From the NCBI GenBank assembly GCA_914767715.1, contig OU612069.1, positions 2,978,001 through 3,042,000 of the forward strand: DNA of 64,000 nucleotides, read 5' to 3'. Under the pieces are notes generated by a model that was not told the DNA's origin, did not search any database, and saw nothing but the letters and a program-made list of their open reading frames with translations. The position numbers and the translations under genes were made by a program. How positions within the stretch are numbered: position 1 is the stretch's first letter; the number at the start of each line of letters is the position of its first letter. The DNA comes from Membranipora membranacea (lineage: Eukaryota; Bryozoa; Gymnolaemata; Cheilostomatida; Membraniporidae). Positions 1 through 10,800 of this stretch are shown here, piece after piece.

Positions 1-358
1 GTTATTTCAGTCTGATTGTGATATTAGCTTTCATGGAAGCAATAAAGATAGCTTAAAAAATTAATCTTGAGCTATACTACAAACTTCATGAATTTCCATG
101 TACACCAGCCATCTGTCCAGTTTGGAAAGTACAACAATACATAGAGATTAATAACGCTAACAGATTTACAATAGGTTATAATAGATGATCGATATAGTGG
201 CTTTCCGCCTGAATTGCCAGGATAAAAAAACAGCTAGAGAACAATTGAATGCACTCTATTGCCATTCAGGTCAACTTAAAACATAGGGGTAACAACAATG
301 GAATTCATGTGCCCATATCACTGAATACATTTCATAAAACTGTTGCTCTTATTTTCAG
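1..358. other. intron/upstream sequence, no gene seen
   Basis: AT-rich sequence with no convincing exon. Its last bases form the polypyrimidine tract and AG acceptor of the exon starting at 359, so it is probably intron of that gene. Confidence 0.5.
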
Positions 359-768
359 GTTCACCAAACGAGAATAGAATAATAGTTTACGATGCCGGGG
401 ACAAACATGTCAAATGTTACTTCACAACAACTACGTCAGGTCTGCTTCTAAACTGGAAGGTCAAGGTTAAAAACTTCATCGCCATGACAACAGACTCAAA
501 CAAACCTGTGGCACAATACGACAATGGGACATTTTACCGTGAAACGAATTCCGTTAAATATTTCACCATTCTAACTCAAAACGGACTGGAAATAATGGAC
601 TTTAACGGTGGTTCTGTACACAGCATTGAGAATAAATGGCGGGGCGTTGCAAGGGATGTCTCGATAAGTGACTGTACGATTGCTGTAAGTGAAGGGAAGG
701 AGCTACAGGTATATAGCAGTGATACTGATGGTGTAATCGGCTCCGATAATCACAATTATGTAGTGTAG
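359..768 (+). CDS. terminal exon of an unrecognised gene
   Basis: A 3' splice acceptor (TTTTCAG at 352-358) precedes an open frame entered in phase 1, which runs for about 136 residues to a TAG stop at 766-768. The peptide is rich in beta-strand-like patches and polar residues (for example WKVKVKNF, YFTILTQNGLEIMDF, CTIAVSEGKELQVY). The short hydrophobic strands ending in turns suggest a beta-propeller or another all-beta fold; that is inference and I do not recognise the family. Upstream exons lie outside the window. No signal peptide or membrane segment is present in this part. An AATAAA lies near 1161. The exon lies downstream of, and opposite in strand to, the COG6 exons, so a complete COG6 gene would have to span it. 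Confidence 0.55.
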
Positions 769-2395
769 AAAAATACAATATCGAGTTTCCTTCCCCTTTG
801 GTCAAACGCAACAAATCCCTGTTATCTTGATCATTATTTTAACAATTGATGCATTTCATTCGCATCTAACTCTTTCTTTTCTACAGGTTTACTTAGATTT
901 TAGAAATATTAATTACTGACATTACTCTTTTTGTTAATTCAGAGTTATGATGTATTATATTGTAAACCAATATATGTACTTCTTGTATTTCCCGCCAAAT
1001 AATATATTTCAAATATTTATAAGTTATTATCATTATTATTATATTTCATCAAACAACTATCATTTCAGAATGACAACATGTTGTATGTTAGACAACTGTG
1101 CTTGCTGACTCATAGTATTTCCATAGGAATAGCCTATGTGATAGAGAAACTCATGACCAAATAAACTAAAATGACAATCGACAAATTTTTTAATCCTGTG
1201 TACATGGATTTGTGTTGTGTTGGTGAGAAGGTGCAATCAGGTAGTGTTACTGATGTATATTATATTGATGAGGGGTATGCATATCTGACCCTGAGAAAGC
1301 CTATGGCTACTCATGTATGGTTGCTGGACCGCATTTATCGTCTTTGATCGGTCAACAAGTTCAGAGTCTAGAGTGGCTGAGACTTGTAAACTTTTGTCAA
1401 GCAGTTTGCCTGAGTATTGAAGGTTGTTACTGGGACGTCAATCGATGCATAATGTAAAGCTGCCAGATTTAGAGCTTTATTTAGATCCTAACACAAAGTT
1501 TTATACTGACGGCATATCTCGACATATAGCCACGCGATGTATTTTACCACCGATCCGTAAATTTGTATCAATGGATAGTGTCCTTGTAATTTATTGCCAG
1601 AGGGACTCCGCGCCGACGGAGAAGTGGCTTCCAATAATTAAGAGGGAGTTATATACTTGAACTTGGAATGTCTGTGTATTCTTCTTGCATCTATTTATGG
1701 TCTGTATTTTGTCCAAACCTTGAATTGAGAATGGCTTGAGTGGAAAGGAAACCATTTTTATACAATTTGATTCTCGACGCAGTAATAATACAGTTGCCAC
1801 ACTTTGAATGTTCAGTGTTGTTCTTACATAAATTTCCTTACCCCCTAAAACCTCAGTGACTCATGATTTCACAATTTTACCTAACACTACTCAGGCTACA
1901 GTAACATTAGGCAGATAGTCACGCCCATTAATGTACAAGTTATGCTCTCCTGTTTCACATAAAGAAGATGACTGCAAACATCTTTAGGATCCAGCAGAAA
2001 AACATCCGTTTAAACTGCACTAGTAAACTAAACGTGGATCATAATTGACACCAAGAGTTTCTGTTATTATCAAATGACATGTGATGTTTCCCGATCATAT
2101 AGACAAATTGAATATTTGTGCAATAACCTTTTTTCTGCTCTCTTCTCTCAATAATATTTGAAAATAACTCAAAACTAATCAGCAGATGCATGTCAAACTG
2201 CTCTAGTCATACAACATGTGTACTTCTTCTTTTTTATTTAAATGTTAACTATTACCCAATTTGCCTAATCCCTTTGTTGTAAAAGACGACATCAACTTGA
2301 TACTTGCATTCTTTGATCAACTGGTAAATTTGAAGGGTTAACAATCACTGGCCAGAACAACTGGTTCTCCCATTACATACCCCTTCTAAAACCTG
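769..2395. other. AT-rich stretch, two weak open frames
   Basis: No supported gene. Two consecutive + strand open frames (1171-1347 starting with ATG, and 1424-1660) have protein-like composition but no clear splice sites or recognised motif. They may be 3' UTR or a relic. The missing COG6 exons were looked for here on the - strand and not found. Confidence 0.4.
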
Positions 2396-2530
2396 CTGCA
2401 GTCTACCGACTACGGGGCTCAGTGGACGCCATAGGTGTGCTCCGACCTGCCTGCAAACTGAGAGCAACTTGGCGCCGAACACAGCGTCCTTGAAGTACTG
2501 TTATTTCTCAGCCCAAGGACAGAGACAGAC
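2396..2530 (+). repeat. partial tRNA-derived SINE (tail region)
   Basis: It shares the core GTGTGCTCCGACCTGC and the following CTGCAAACTGAGAGCA with the reverse complements of the elements at 3362-3556 and 13265-13453. It is therefore a member of the same SINE family, in + orientation and without the tRNA head. It lies just downstream of COG6 exon 4. Confidence 0.7.
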
Positions 2531-2614
2531 TTGCGATTTTAACCCCCCTCCCCCGTCCCTTCTAAATCCCAACCATTCAAAGTCACCCAGACTGGGAGTG
2601 AACGAACAACTCAC

Positions 2615-5600
2615 TTTGTTGATAGTTGAGCTGTCCCTCGTTCCTCTCAGAGCTTTAACTTCAGCCTCTGTCAGCTGGAACTTTGCCAGAAATGCATGAG
2701 CTACCTTCATCCTCAACTGCGCCTTCGAACTGAAATACAGAATCATGAATGAGTGAATATTTCACTGTGATGAAAACGATGGCAGTGTCGAGTTCTGAAC
2801 CAATTCTGAATAAATCAGAAACTATCTCCGGAGATGAGAAATAATGATAGGCTATGTTTAAATTTGAGTAGCTGCAGTGAAGGCTGAGTATGCGATGGAA
2901 AATCGAACAATGGAGCTCATAAGATCTTACTCACACTGATATCGAGGCACAACTATTATCATGTGTATCACTGATCATTAGAGTCAGTTTAGTGTGAGTA
3001 CCTAACATGTACCCGCCCCTAATTAGTAAAATTAAACCAAATTCCTTGTGACGGTACTTATGTTGAGTGAATAAGTTCACTCTCTATCGATCAGAGATAT
3101 ACATACAAATAGTATATCATGTCAATAGTATGGTTCAATCTACAAGATTTTCGAAAAAATTGGACTACTCCGGGGTCTCTTCATTTTGTAATGTGATGCG
3201 ACTTCATTACGCTTAGATTATGGTATGTGAACTTATTCAAAACAGCAGCCGGTGAATTTATTTAAGGTAGATCGGTGAGCAGATGATGTATATACTGATA
3301 AAGGTTGATTAGTGGTTGATTAAAATCGGATGACTTTTCACTCGCCACATCCCGAAGCATGGACGGCAAAATTGTAGTGCTTTAATGGCAAGGCCGCAAT
3401 ATCTGCGCCGGAGTGCTCTCTGTTTGCAGGCAGGTCGGAGCACACCTGGGGGTCAACCAAACCCCAGTAGTCGGTGGACTGCAGTGGGACTCGCACCCAC
3501 GACCTTCAACATGTGCATGCTAAAGGACGGCGCTCTAACCAACTGAGCCAGCTCCTACTCCTCACTGAAAGTTATCACTGAGGTTACCCTAGATCAACCA
3601 ATCAATGATCAATCTTGTCAATGACCTAAATGTCATCCTGGATGCTCAGATAGTGTGATCTGGGGGGGGGGGGATTTCAGCTGTTTGCTGCCATCAAATC
3701 CCATAACAACCTATGTGTCATTTAGTTTGAATGCTTACAGTGACTGTGAAGGAAACAGGTTTATGGTACCATTCTTGAGTTCTCAGTTCTTAAAACTGCT
3801 ACAAGGTTCATTAACAGCATATGACCCAGTTTCAACTCGTTTGCACTGAGTTGAGTTGTGAATGTACTAAAAAGGTACTATTTCAATGAAAGCATATACA
3901 AAATAGTACCTTTTTAGTACCTTCCAATCTCACCATTGAGTGAAAATCAGTTTAAACTGGGCCACTTACTGTTAATCAACCTTATAACAGTTAGACTGAG
4001 AACTCTAAAATTATACCAATAACCTGATTCCTTCACAATCACTTCAAAGAACCTTGCCCTAGTCGCTGATACTGGCATTCCATTACTCACCATAACTAAA
4101 TGCCACTACAAACACCCTGGCGACATTAAATCACATAAACTGGAGACCTGACGGAGAGTGGCTACAGAACTGCCAGAGCCATAGACTTAATATAACCTAG
4201 ACAGGACATTATATGGAGCATAAGCAGCGAGGCACTGAGGCATTTAATTGTTGGCTACGTAACAACATTTGAAGGTGTAGAAGCAATGATGCTATCATTG
4301 ATTTACTGTCCAAAATCCAGGTTTTTTTTCGATAACTCGATCAATTTCGATCAGATTTTGAGTTTGAAAATTACAATAGATTTAGCAGCTTGTCCTGAAC
4401 AGTTTGATACTAATTTTAGGGAAATAGCATCAAGTTGATAACAAGATGCTGCTGATCGTAAAGCAATTTCCAAATCAAAATCCGATCAAAATTGATCAAG
4501 TTATGAACAAAAAACCTGGATTATGGACAGTAAATCAATGACAGCATCATTGCTTCTACACCCTCAGCTGTATATAGTGTCCTGTCTAGGTTTATTATTA
4601 AGTCTATGGTCTGAGTTCACAGACTATATTTACAATCAAACCTCTCAGTCTGAAGCTGTGTAGTCTGGTTGATTAGATCTCTAGTCTGTGATTGAGAGGC
4701 CTTTAGTCTGTCAGTCATGTCTTGACAGCAATCATTCATAGCTTTCACATCATTATATACTGAGTCCAGCTGCTGTAAACGTAAATAATCACACGAGTGG
4801 CAAGATGCGCAGCTATGTAGTATGAGAAATTTGTTTGAGAGGATGGTCAAGCTGAACTTGGGTGTTTACACAAATGTGCAGTATTTTATTTAAAGGGGAG
4901 TGCAGCGAAGGGGATTAATCATGTGTAGTGACAGGCAAGACCATTGGCTGATCAGTCTAATTAGAGGCGGAGACTGGCCAGTCCACTTTGCATTTGGGTT
5001 TTACATGTCAAGCAATTGATATTTTTCTCAAATGGTCAAGTGTGTTATATAAGAAATTATGATTTGCACACACCTTTAAATATAGTTGAATCGCAGCGTA
5101 TGATATAGCTATTGGTATGTTGGCTCATCACACTTGGTATTATAGGATTTTATTACAATGGCCAATTTTAATATTGACAACGGTATCTAGGCAACCTCTA
5201 ACAAATCAATCATAAACGTCAAAATTGACCAATTCGAGCCCGTATCGTTTGAAGCTGATGATTTGAAATCACTGGGACTGGGCAATTTTTATGTGTTTTC
5301 CCCACTTTCCGAAGCGATGTTTGGAATAAAACTTTACTGGGCAAGTGTATCACACAATTCTGCATTAGCACATCCAATTCCCATTAAAAAAAATTCACTG
5401 CTGCTCCTCTTATTCCAAGAAAAGCAGGAAGAATTTGAATGCTGCTAACCCCATTTGAATTTGATATGGCTGAGTAATCGCTTTACATTGACTGGGCCTT
5501 ATATACCCGTCAAGCCACTTTAAGTCCAATCCTGCAGAGACTGATAATGAATGACTGCCATATTATGAGTCTTGACCTTATAAGTCACAATGAGAGATGA

Positions 5601-6594
5601 CAAACAACACTTACCTCGAGACTGCACTTTTAACATGGGAATCTCTGATCATTAGAGGCAATTTAGTATCAGTACCTAACAATTAGTAGATTAGTAAAAT
5701 TGAAGACGGGCCGTTACACTAAATTAATCCACTCTCTATCGATCAGAAATATACATGCAATAGTATATCACGTCATCAGAGAGGTGACAAACTGACATAA
5801 ACTGGCACTAACATCTTTGACATTCTTGAATGAAGCGAGAAACTCCTCATTGATGACCAGACTTCTCCTCTCGATGTCACTCCTCAGGTTACGTCGTGTC
5901 CTCAGATTGTTATCTGTGAAGAACGTGGACAAGGCCTTCAGAGCCTCCAGAGTATCCTAAAATAATTACAACAGGGCCAGTTTAGAAAAAAAATGGTAGG
6001 GGAGCCAAAAGTCTGAGGCTAGTCCGAGGCATCACCAGGAGGGGTGCTGTAAGCTCCTACCCAATCAATTCAAGGCATGTAATTAACAAATGGATATCAC
6101 AGAGGAGCTGATTCTGACATAAATGATTCAATTATAGTGTTTTAATTGCCACTCTTTTTTTGTATTTAGCTTTCTAGGGTTATGGTAGGCAGTGGCTCCT
6201 TGCTTCCGCAGTAGAACTATTAGAACCACTTAGTAGAGTAGGTAAAGATTACCTACGCCAAACAGTTAATAAGCGAAATACAGATTTGCTACTCCAGGAA
6301 CCCATGGTAGAGAAGGTAAAAATCAAAAAGTTCAGTTCGATCCTTGCCCTTGGGCCCAGAGGTTGGACTTACAAGCAAGTTGTCACTTGGTTGGTAAAGT
6401 AAAGAAAAATATATTCTTTTTAGGTATTCCGAAAAAAAAGTCTTTATAAAGCTTATCTATTTGCTTGTAACCATATCTACCTTATCATTATCTAGTCTTG
6501 TGTCCAAAACCTTCTTCAGCTTACGGGAGAGTGGATTATTTGTGCTACTTTCAGCTGAAATACCTGTTTGGGTATTTTCATTTTGCTCAGCCAT
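2615..6594 (-). CDS. COG6: COG6, conserved oligomeric Golgi complex subunit 6, N-terminal exons only
   Basis: COG6 is a subunit of the eight-protein COG tether that acts in retrograde traffic within the Golgi. Four - strand exons join in consistent phase: 6594-6481 (ATG, 38 codons, phase 0), 5956-5813 (48 codons), 4772-4642 (phase 2) and 2729-2615. The deduced protein matches COG6 from its start: [17 protein letters not shown], then [45 protein letters not shown] with CCQDMTDRL, and [15 protein letters not shown] with LRGTR. Together they give about 163 residues, against roughly 650 for the whole family. The last exon ends in a good donor (AAA|GTGAGT), so splicing should continue, but no further COG6 exon appears down to base 1. 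The identification is firm. Whether the gene is complete is unknown: the next intron may exceed 2.6 kb, or this is a partial duplicate. Confidence 0.9.
2957..3130. repeat. intronic repeat, copy 1 of a pair
   Basis: It shares blocks with 5648-5778 in the same direction: GTACCTAACA, TTAGTAAAATT and CACTCTCTATCGATCAGA followed by ATATACAT. Both copies lie in COG6 introns about 2.7 kb apart, so this is a dispersed repeat or an old internal duplication. Confidence 0.65.
3362..3556 (-). repeat. tRNA-derived SINE
   Basis: Read on the - strand it begins with a tRNA-like head, GGAGCTGGCTCAGTTGGTTA (A box), and a B box complementary to 3486-3498. After that comes a tRNA-unrelated body shared with two other copies in this window (2396-2530 and 13265-13453). 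It is not a functional tRNA, since the sequence continues straight into the SINE body. It lies in a COG6 intron. Confidence 0.8.
3735..4048. mobile_element. foldback (inverted-repeat) element
   Basis: An arm at about 3735-3850 is matched in inverted orientation by about 3930-4048; for example TTCATTAACAG on the left pairs with CTGTTAATCAACC on the right. The centre holds a tighter hairpin, 3861-3921, with arms GTACTAAAAAGGTACTATTT. No coding capacity, so it is a non-autonomous foldback or MITE-like element in a COG6 intron. Confidence 0.75.
4179..4609. mobile_element. 431-bp foldback element
   Basis: The two halves are near-perfect inverted copies. The ends are CCATAGACTTAATA at 4179 and its complement ending at 4609, the arms run about 190 bp (TAGACAGGACA, GATTTACTGTCCA and others), and the spacer is short. 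It has no open frame. No clear target duplication was seen. It lies 33 bp from the donor of COG6 exon 3, so its RNA hairpin would sit right beside a splice site. Confidence 0.85.
5648..5778. repeat. intronic repeat, copy 2 of a pair
   Basis: Direct copy of 2957-3130; both contain CACTCTCTATCGATCAGA followed by ATATACATGC or a close variant, and AGTATATCA. It lies in COG6 intron 2. Confidence 0.65.
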
Positions 6595-6949
6595 TTTTCT
6601 TCCAAGCTGTCAATACAATCAACCAATGAATTGCTGATATTTTGTGATGAACCAGATGATTGGTCATAGTAATTTAACACAGCGACAATAGCTGCTTTTA
6701 TTTCTAAAGCAGGAAGTATAGCTTGAGATCCAACAACTTTGATCTTCACACCAATATCTGTGATGAAATTCCCCAAATTACTTAACAACTTAAGCTAATA
6801 TCATTTGGATTTTCCAGAAGGTTTTTGCTGACCAATGAGAAAGGGGGACTCTGAACCTCCTGATTGGGTAATCATATAATTAAACGGAGTTGCCTACTTC
6901 CTTGTTGGGGTTGAACAACTCAAACCTTCTTTCTCAGAATGCAGACACC
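6595..6949. promoter_or_regulatory. probable shared divergent promoter region
   Basis: About 355 bp separate the COG6 start codon (- strand, 6594) from the tentative start of the + strand locus at 6950. Compact head-to-head spacing is typical of bidirectional promoters. No TATA box was picked out. The call is positional inference and depends on the + strand first exon being real. Confidence 0.35.
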
Positions 6950-7784
6950 ATGCTGTATTTCAGGGTCAGTGCAATACAAGCAGGTTAGCAGTTGTGAGCA
7001 AACTATTATATAACTTCTACTATACATGATTTTCACCCGTAAGTGATCATACTGTCTCTATGTTAACTTTTGGTGTCACGAGACTGCTAGATCCAACGTG
7101 GCCGCCACAATCAGTGAATTCCTGTAGGTTACTAGTTCTTATCATGTGATCAAGGTATTCATTCGGCTTCACAGCCCAGCAAGACCAAACTCTTTGTATC
7201 CAAACCTGAGTTAAAACGCATTCATTTTACACCAAACAGATTTGGCCAGTCAGCCACCAAACTCATATGTAAACTTTGGTGCTACTCAGGGGATAAATAT
7301 ACATCTCCATCTCATCCCAAACAACTCAATAGTTGGTTGCACTCATCAAACTCCTACGTTTTCATCAGTTTCCAACATACACGGTCATATTACTCAGAGC
7401 CCAGACCTCACTCAAGGCAACAGCATGCTTACATCCAGTGCTATTGTACCAAACCTGACATCAACAAGGCTAAATTATCGAACTACCTACACTTCATCAA
7501 CAGTTAATTCTCAGTCCGAGGTTGGAGCTCTAAAAATGGAGTTGAAGATACCCAAAGCCAAGAACAAGATCTGGTCCTATCAATATAGGCTCACCTGTCC
7601 CCCTGAAGAACTTTCACAGTTCTCTCTCAACTCCAGCGAAGTTCACTCTTCGATGATGAACCTAGTTAAACAGTCGGTAGACATCAACAGCCTACCACCT
7701 GCCAAGTCTGTCGAATTCTTAGAGGATATAATCAACTACCCCAAGGTGGCAATCAACATTCAATTTACTCATTGTAAGCTGTAA
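6950..7784 (+). CDS. unrecognised protein, 5' exons (tentative)
   Basis: The main exon starts after an acceptor (AAACAG, ending at 7239) and is open to 7784. It encodes a Ser/Thr/Asn-rich segment followed by a more ordered part (KIPKAKNKIWSYQYRL, then SLPPAKSVEFLEDIINYPK). Its phase is satisfied by a small first exon at 6950-6983 (ATG CTG TAT ...; donor CAG|GTTAGC). The exon may end at the donor AAG|GTGGCA near 7744 or at ATT|GTAAGC near 7773. Low-complexity N-terminus then conserved-looking C-terminus suggests a regulatory or scaffold protein, but I do not recognise it. Downstream exon candidates are at 8634-8822 and 8935-10096. Confidence 0.45.
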
Positions 7785-7850
7785 GCTCTTCCCTCCTCCC
7801 CTTCTCCCCATCTCCCCGTCTCCCCATCTCCCTGTCTCCCCCTCCTCCCA
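7785..7850 (+). repeat. pyrimidine microsatellite
   Basis: Imperfect tandem repeats of CTCCCCATCTCCC/GTCTCCCC directly after the end of the open frame at 7784. Strand-asymmetric C+T tract. Confidence 0.7.
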
Positions 7851-8633
7851 ATTCATGAATAGTTCCCTGATAAAATTCATTCATTCATTACTGGATCTGG
7901 TTGTCTTTTACTGGCATCATGTATTATGAGTGAGCTTGGAGATTTTCAAAATACTTTCTAGTCAAGTTTTGTTATGCCGGAGTTGCCCACTGTTCTGCTA
8001 CCCTCAAAGTATGTAGATGTTAGTTAAGTATATGGATAAATCAATCCTTGTGACCTGAAGAGTTTACTGCTGAAATTCAAATACCAGGTGCTGGCATTGG
8101 CTAAAGCGAGTGGTGATAGAATTTTTGTTCTCAGTATCAGTTGACTGACATCAGGTGCTATCTGACGGGGAAGGGTAAAGACTTGTGATCATAACATTCA
8201 GGTCTGATTCCTAGTCCTGTGAGTCTTCTCTGATTCATTCCTTGTAAGTTGCTCACACCAGGTTCGTCTTTGTGGACAATTTCTGTTTGTCACCACAACC
8301 TACAATGCTTATAAATTTCAAACGCTGCCTCTTTGAAAAAAAAAATAGGGCCATTCTCCAAAACAAGACACGCAAGCCTGTCAAAGCAAGCAGTTCAATA
8401 AGGCCGCACCCTGAGTTCAAAGATATATATCACATGTTCACGCTATACATGACTGTCATTATAAAAAAGCTTTTTTTCAAAGGTTTATTAAAAAGAAACA
8501 ACAATAAACCACAACTTGACAGCTTGACATCCATGATCACTATTACCCCTACACATAATGTTTGGAGTTTATCTCCTCCTCTCTGTTAAACTGAATAACA
8601 TTGGTCATCAGTTAGAGATCCGCATCCTAACAG

Positions 8634-8822
8634 CTGTTTGTTCTCATGAGTAGTTACAGAGTGAATACACATGACAATCTATATAGTTTCCTATCAGAGA
8701 TCAATATAGCAAGTCCGAACTTAGTTGTCACTACGATGAGGGATTTTGTTATAGTTCTCACTGTGTTTGTGTTATTAGCTGTGACGAATGCTTTGCTCTT
8801 TGTTTTTAAATTACACATATAA
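8634..8822 (+). CDS. possible 3' exon encoding a C-terminal membrane anchor
   Basis: An acceptor (CCTAACAG, ending at 8633) opens a frame in phase 0 that runs 62 residues to TAA at 8820-8822. The first part is polar (LFVLMSSYRVNTHDNLYSF). The end is a strongly hydrophobic helix (FVIVLTVFVLLAVTNALLFV) followed by only about four residues, the layout of a tail-anchored membrane protein. Phase 0 fits the alternative donor AAG|GTGGCA near 7744, so it could be the last exon of the locus at 6950. No homology recognised. Confidence 0.4.
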   Translation: MFVLMSSYRVNTHDNLYSFLSEINIASPNLVVTTMRDFVIVLTVFVLLAVTNALLFVFKLHI

Positions 8823-8934
8823 TCATTGCCAAATTTGAGTTGATCTAAGTGGAGACATGTACTAATAGATAAAGTCACAGTTAATCTGAAATCATATATC
8901 AGTCACACATGCTTTTATCACAGTTGGTGTTCAG

Positions 8935-10096
8935 GACATGTTCTGTCAATGATCGTCAAGCCAGGAAAAAGTCCTTACTCCTTGAGACAAGCTCACAATC
9001 AATCACTTAGTAAGTATCTGCACAGATGAAAGTATTTGTAATAATTCTGTGTACATCACTACCATAGAGTTAACTCTATGATCACTACTTTCAACTTACA
9101 GCCAACTCTTTGAAAGAAACAGTCTCCGGACCTGCCTCAGATGGACACCCTGCGTTTCACAGATGGATAAGAGCGTTCAAGCTAGAAAATGGCTGCGGGA
9201 GAACAGGTGTGAGATATTTCTTCTTTCTTTCCTCTAGACTCAAGAGAGACAGTTGACACTGAACTTGACAGTAACTCAAGCAATCAAGTTTGCCTTGCAC
9301 CTTTCCTAGTAGCCTGCGACTAGGTGTATTATTATTGGGACAGGCTCACAATAATGCCTAGATGTGATCGAACTTGCAACTTACCTCTCATATATATGAA
9401 TGAAGTAGTGTTAAAGGCAGCAGAATATGCAAATACTTCATTACGCTATGCTAGGAGATATTCTACAAGTTCAGACAAACATCAGCTGTGATTCATTTGT
9501 AAGGTATCCCAATGGTATGCAACCGTTAGGGGATATCTGTTAATAGCTTAGATGTCTTCCCATACTTAGAAAGCAATAGTCAGCTGGATAAGGTATCTGA
9601 CTATCATTGAGTAATCCCGGAATACAACATGTAATTTGATTCAAACCCAACCTTAGTCGAATTGTGCAGACGGCTGCAATTGGACTTAGTGGCACTTCAT
9701 TATCAAACACTCAATTTCAGTGTTTGATATTGTGCTGCCACTATCTCTCATTGCAGCTGTCTGATCACTGGGACTATCCCAATCTATATATTTTCCCTTC
9801 AGCTAGCTTCTTGTATTGATCAGGAATTATTATTAATAATCCAGTATTTCAATACGTATTGTAAGAAAGAGTTGTTCCCTTTTTTGACATGAGGGGACAA
9901 CTAACAATGAGCCCATAACGTTCATCCCTTACCACTCGAATAAGAGTATTTAACCGCAGTGATGCAATATCATTGTTTGTAGAAACTCAATGGTTAATGT
10001 TCATTTACCTTTTAATCACATTTTGTAGTACAGGAGTATAAGGGTAACCTGAGAGCTGAAAAGGATACGGTGGTGAAACAGAAGATGATGACCTAG
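8935..10096 (+). CDS. three phase-matched exons of an unrecognised protein
   Basis: Exons 8935-9009 (donor TTA|GTAAGT), 9102-9206 (donor ACAG|GTGTGAG) and 10029-10096 (TAG stop) join in a single frame, each entered with two bases of a codon. The deduced C-terminus of about 82 residues includes SMIVKPGKSPYSLRQAHNQS, SGPASDGHPAFHRWIRAF and a basic tail (NLRAEKDTVVKQKMMT). The upstream exon must end in phase 1 and has not been found, so the link to the exons at 6950-7784 is unproven. The composition is that of a soluble protein and the family is unknown. Confidence 0.5.
9667..9763. repeat. 97-bp imperfect hairpin
   Basis: CAGACGGCTGCAAT, GTGGCAC and ATCAAACACT on the left pair with AGTGTTTGAT, GTGCTGCCAC and ATTGCAGCTGTCTG on the right, around a short loop. 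It lies inside the intron between the exons at 9102 and 10029. A small foldback or MITE is likely. Confidence 0.7.
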
Positions 10097-10374
10097 AAGT
10101 CAGCCAGATACTCATCATCATGATTGAGTGGTATTGCACTCTTATAGCAATATTTCTTTAAAGTCATTTGTTTGATCGATTAAAACAATACATTCCATTA
10201 ATTATCAATCTACCACTATTCTATCTAAGCTTTAAGCTCTTAGCTAAATATGTGAAACGAAGGGGGTAGACAGGAACAACTCCGAATTCAGCCTACAGTG
10301 TCCAACATGGTCACAAAGATATTATAGGTAGGGAACACAAAGGAGTGATGTAACTTGTACACTTCATTCTGATT

Positions 10375-10497
10375 TTTAGTATTAGTATCAATATGAGTAT
10401 TACGTATTAGTATTACGTATTAGTATTAGTATACAAGTTTTAGTATTAGTATAAGTATTAGTATTAGTATTAGTATTAGTATAAGTATTAGTATTGG
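10375..10497 (+). repeat. (TATTAG)n microsatellite
   Basis: Degenerate hexamer repeats of the TATTAG/TATAAG type over about 120 bp. Confidence 0.9.
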
Positions 10498-10800
10498 CAA
10501 AAGAGTTTTATTGAATAAACAGTTACAGATTATTGAGAAGCCTGTGACTTAATACACTCGAGAGATCTATCAAAGCGATTATATCTTCGGTTTGTCATTC
10601 ATCATTTTTTGTTTTGTCTTCATTATATCTGCAGTTATTTTCTCACTGACCATTTATCGATGTTATATAACATGCTTGGTTATAACATGCTTGGTTATAC
10701 CATGCGCAAAAGCCAAAGATGCTTACATACCTGGTCTGCAATTTTTACCCTATATGAGGTTACAAAATTTTCCTGCAGTCCATTCAAACTTAATTATAAT

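Noticed and set aside
2469-2699. + strand open frame over COG6 exon 4
   Set aside because: Shadow of the COG6 exon and SINE on the other strand.
3480-3556. Functional tRNA gene
   Set aside because: Only A and B boxes are kept; the sequence runs into a SINE body shared with other copies.
3655-3849. Open frame starting in a G-run
   Set aside because: It overlaps the left arm of a foldback element and has no splice or protein features.
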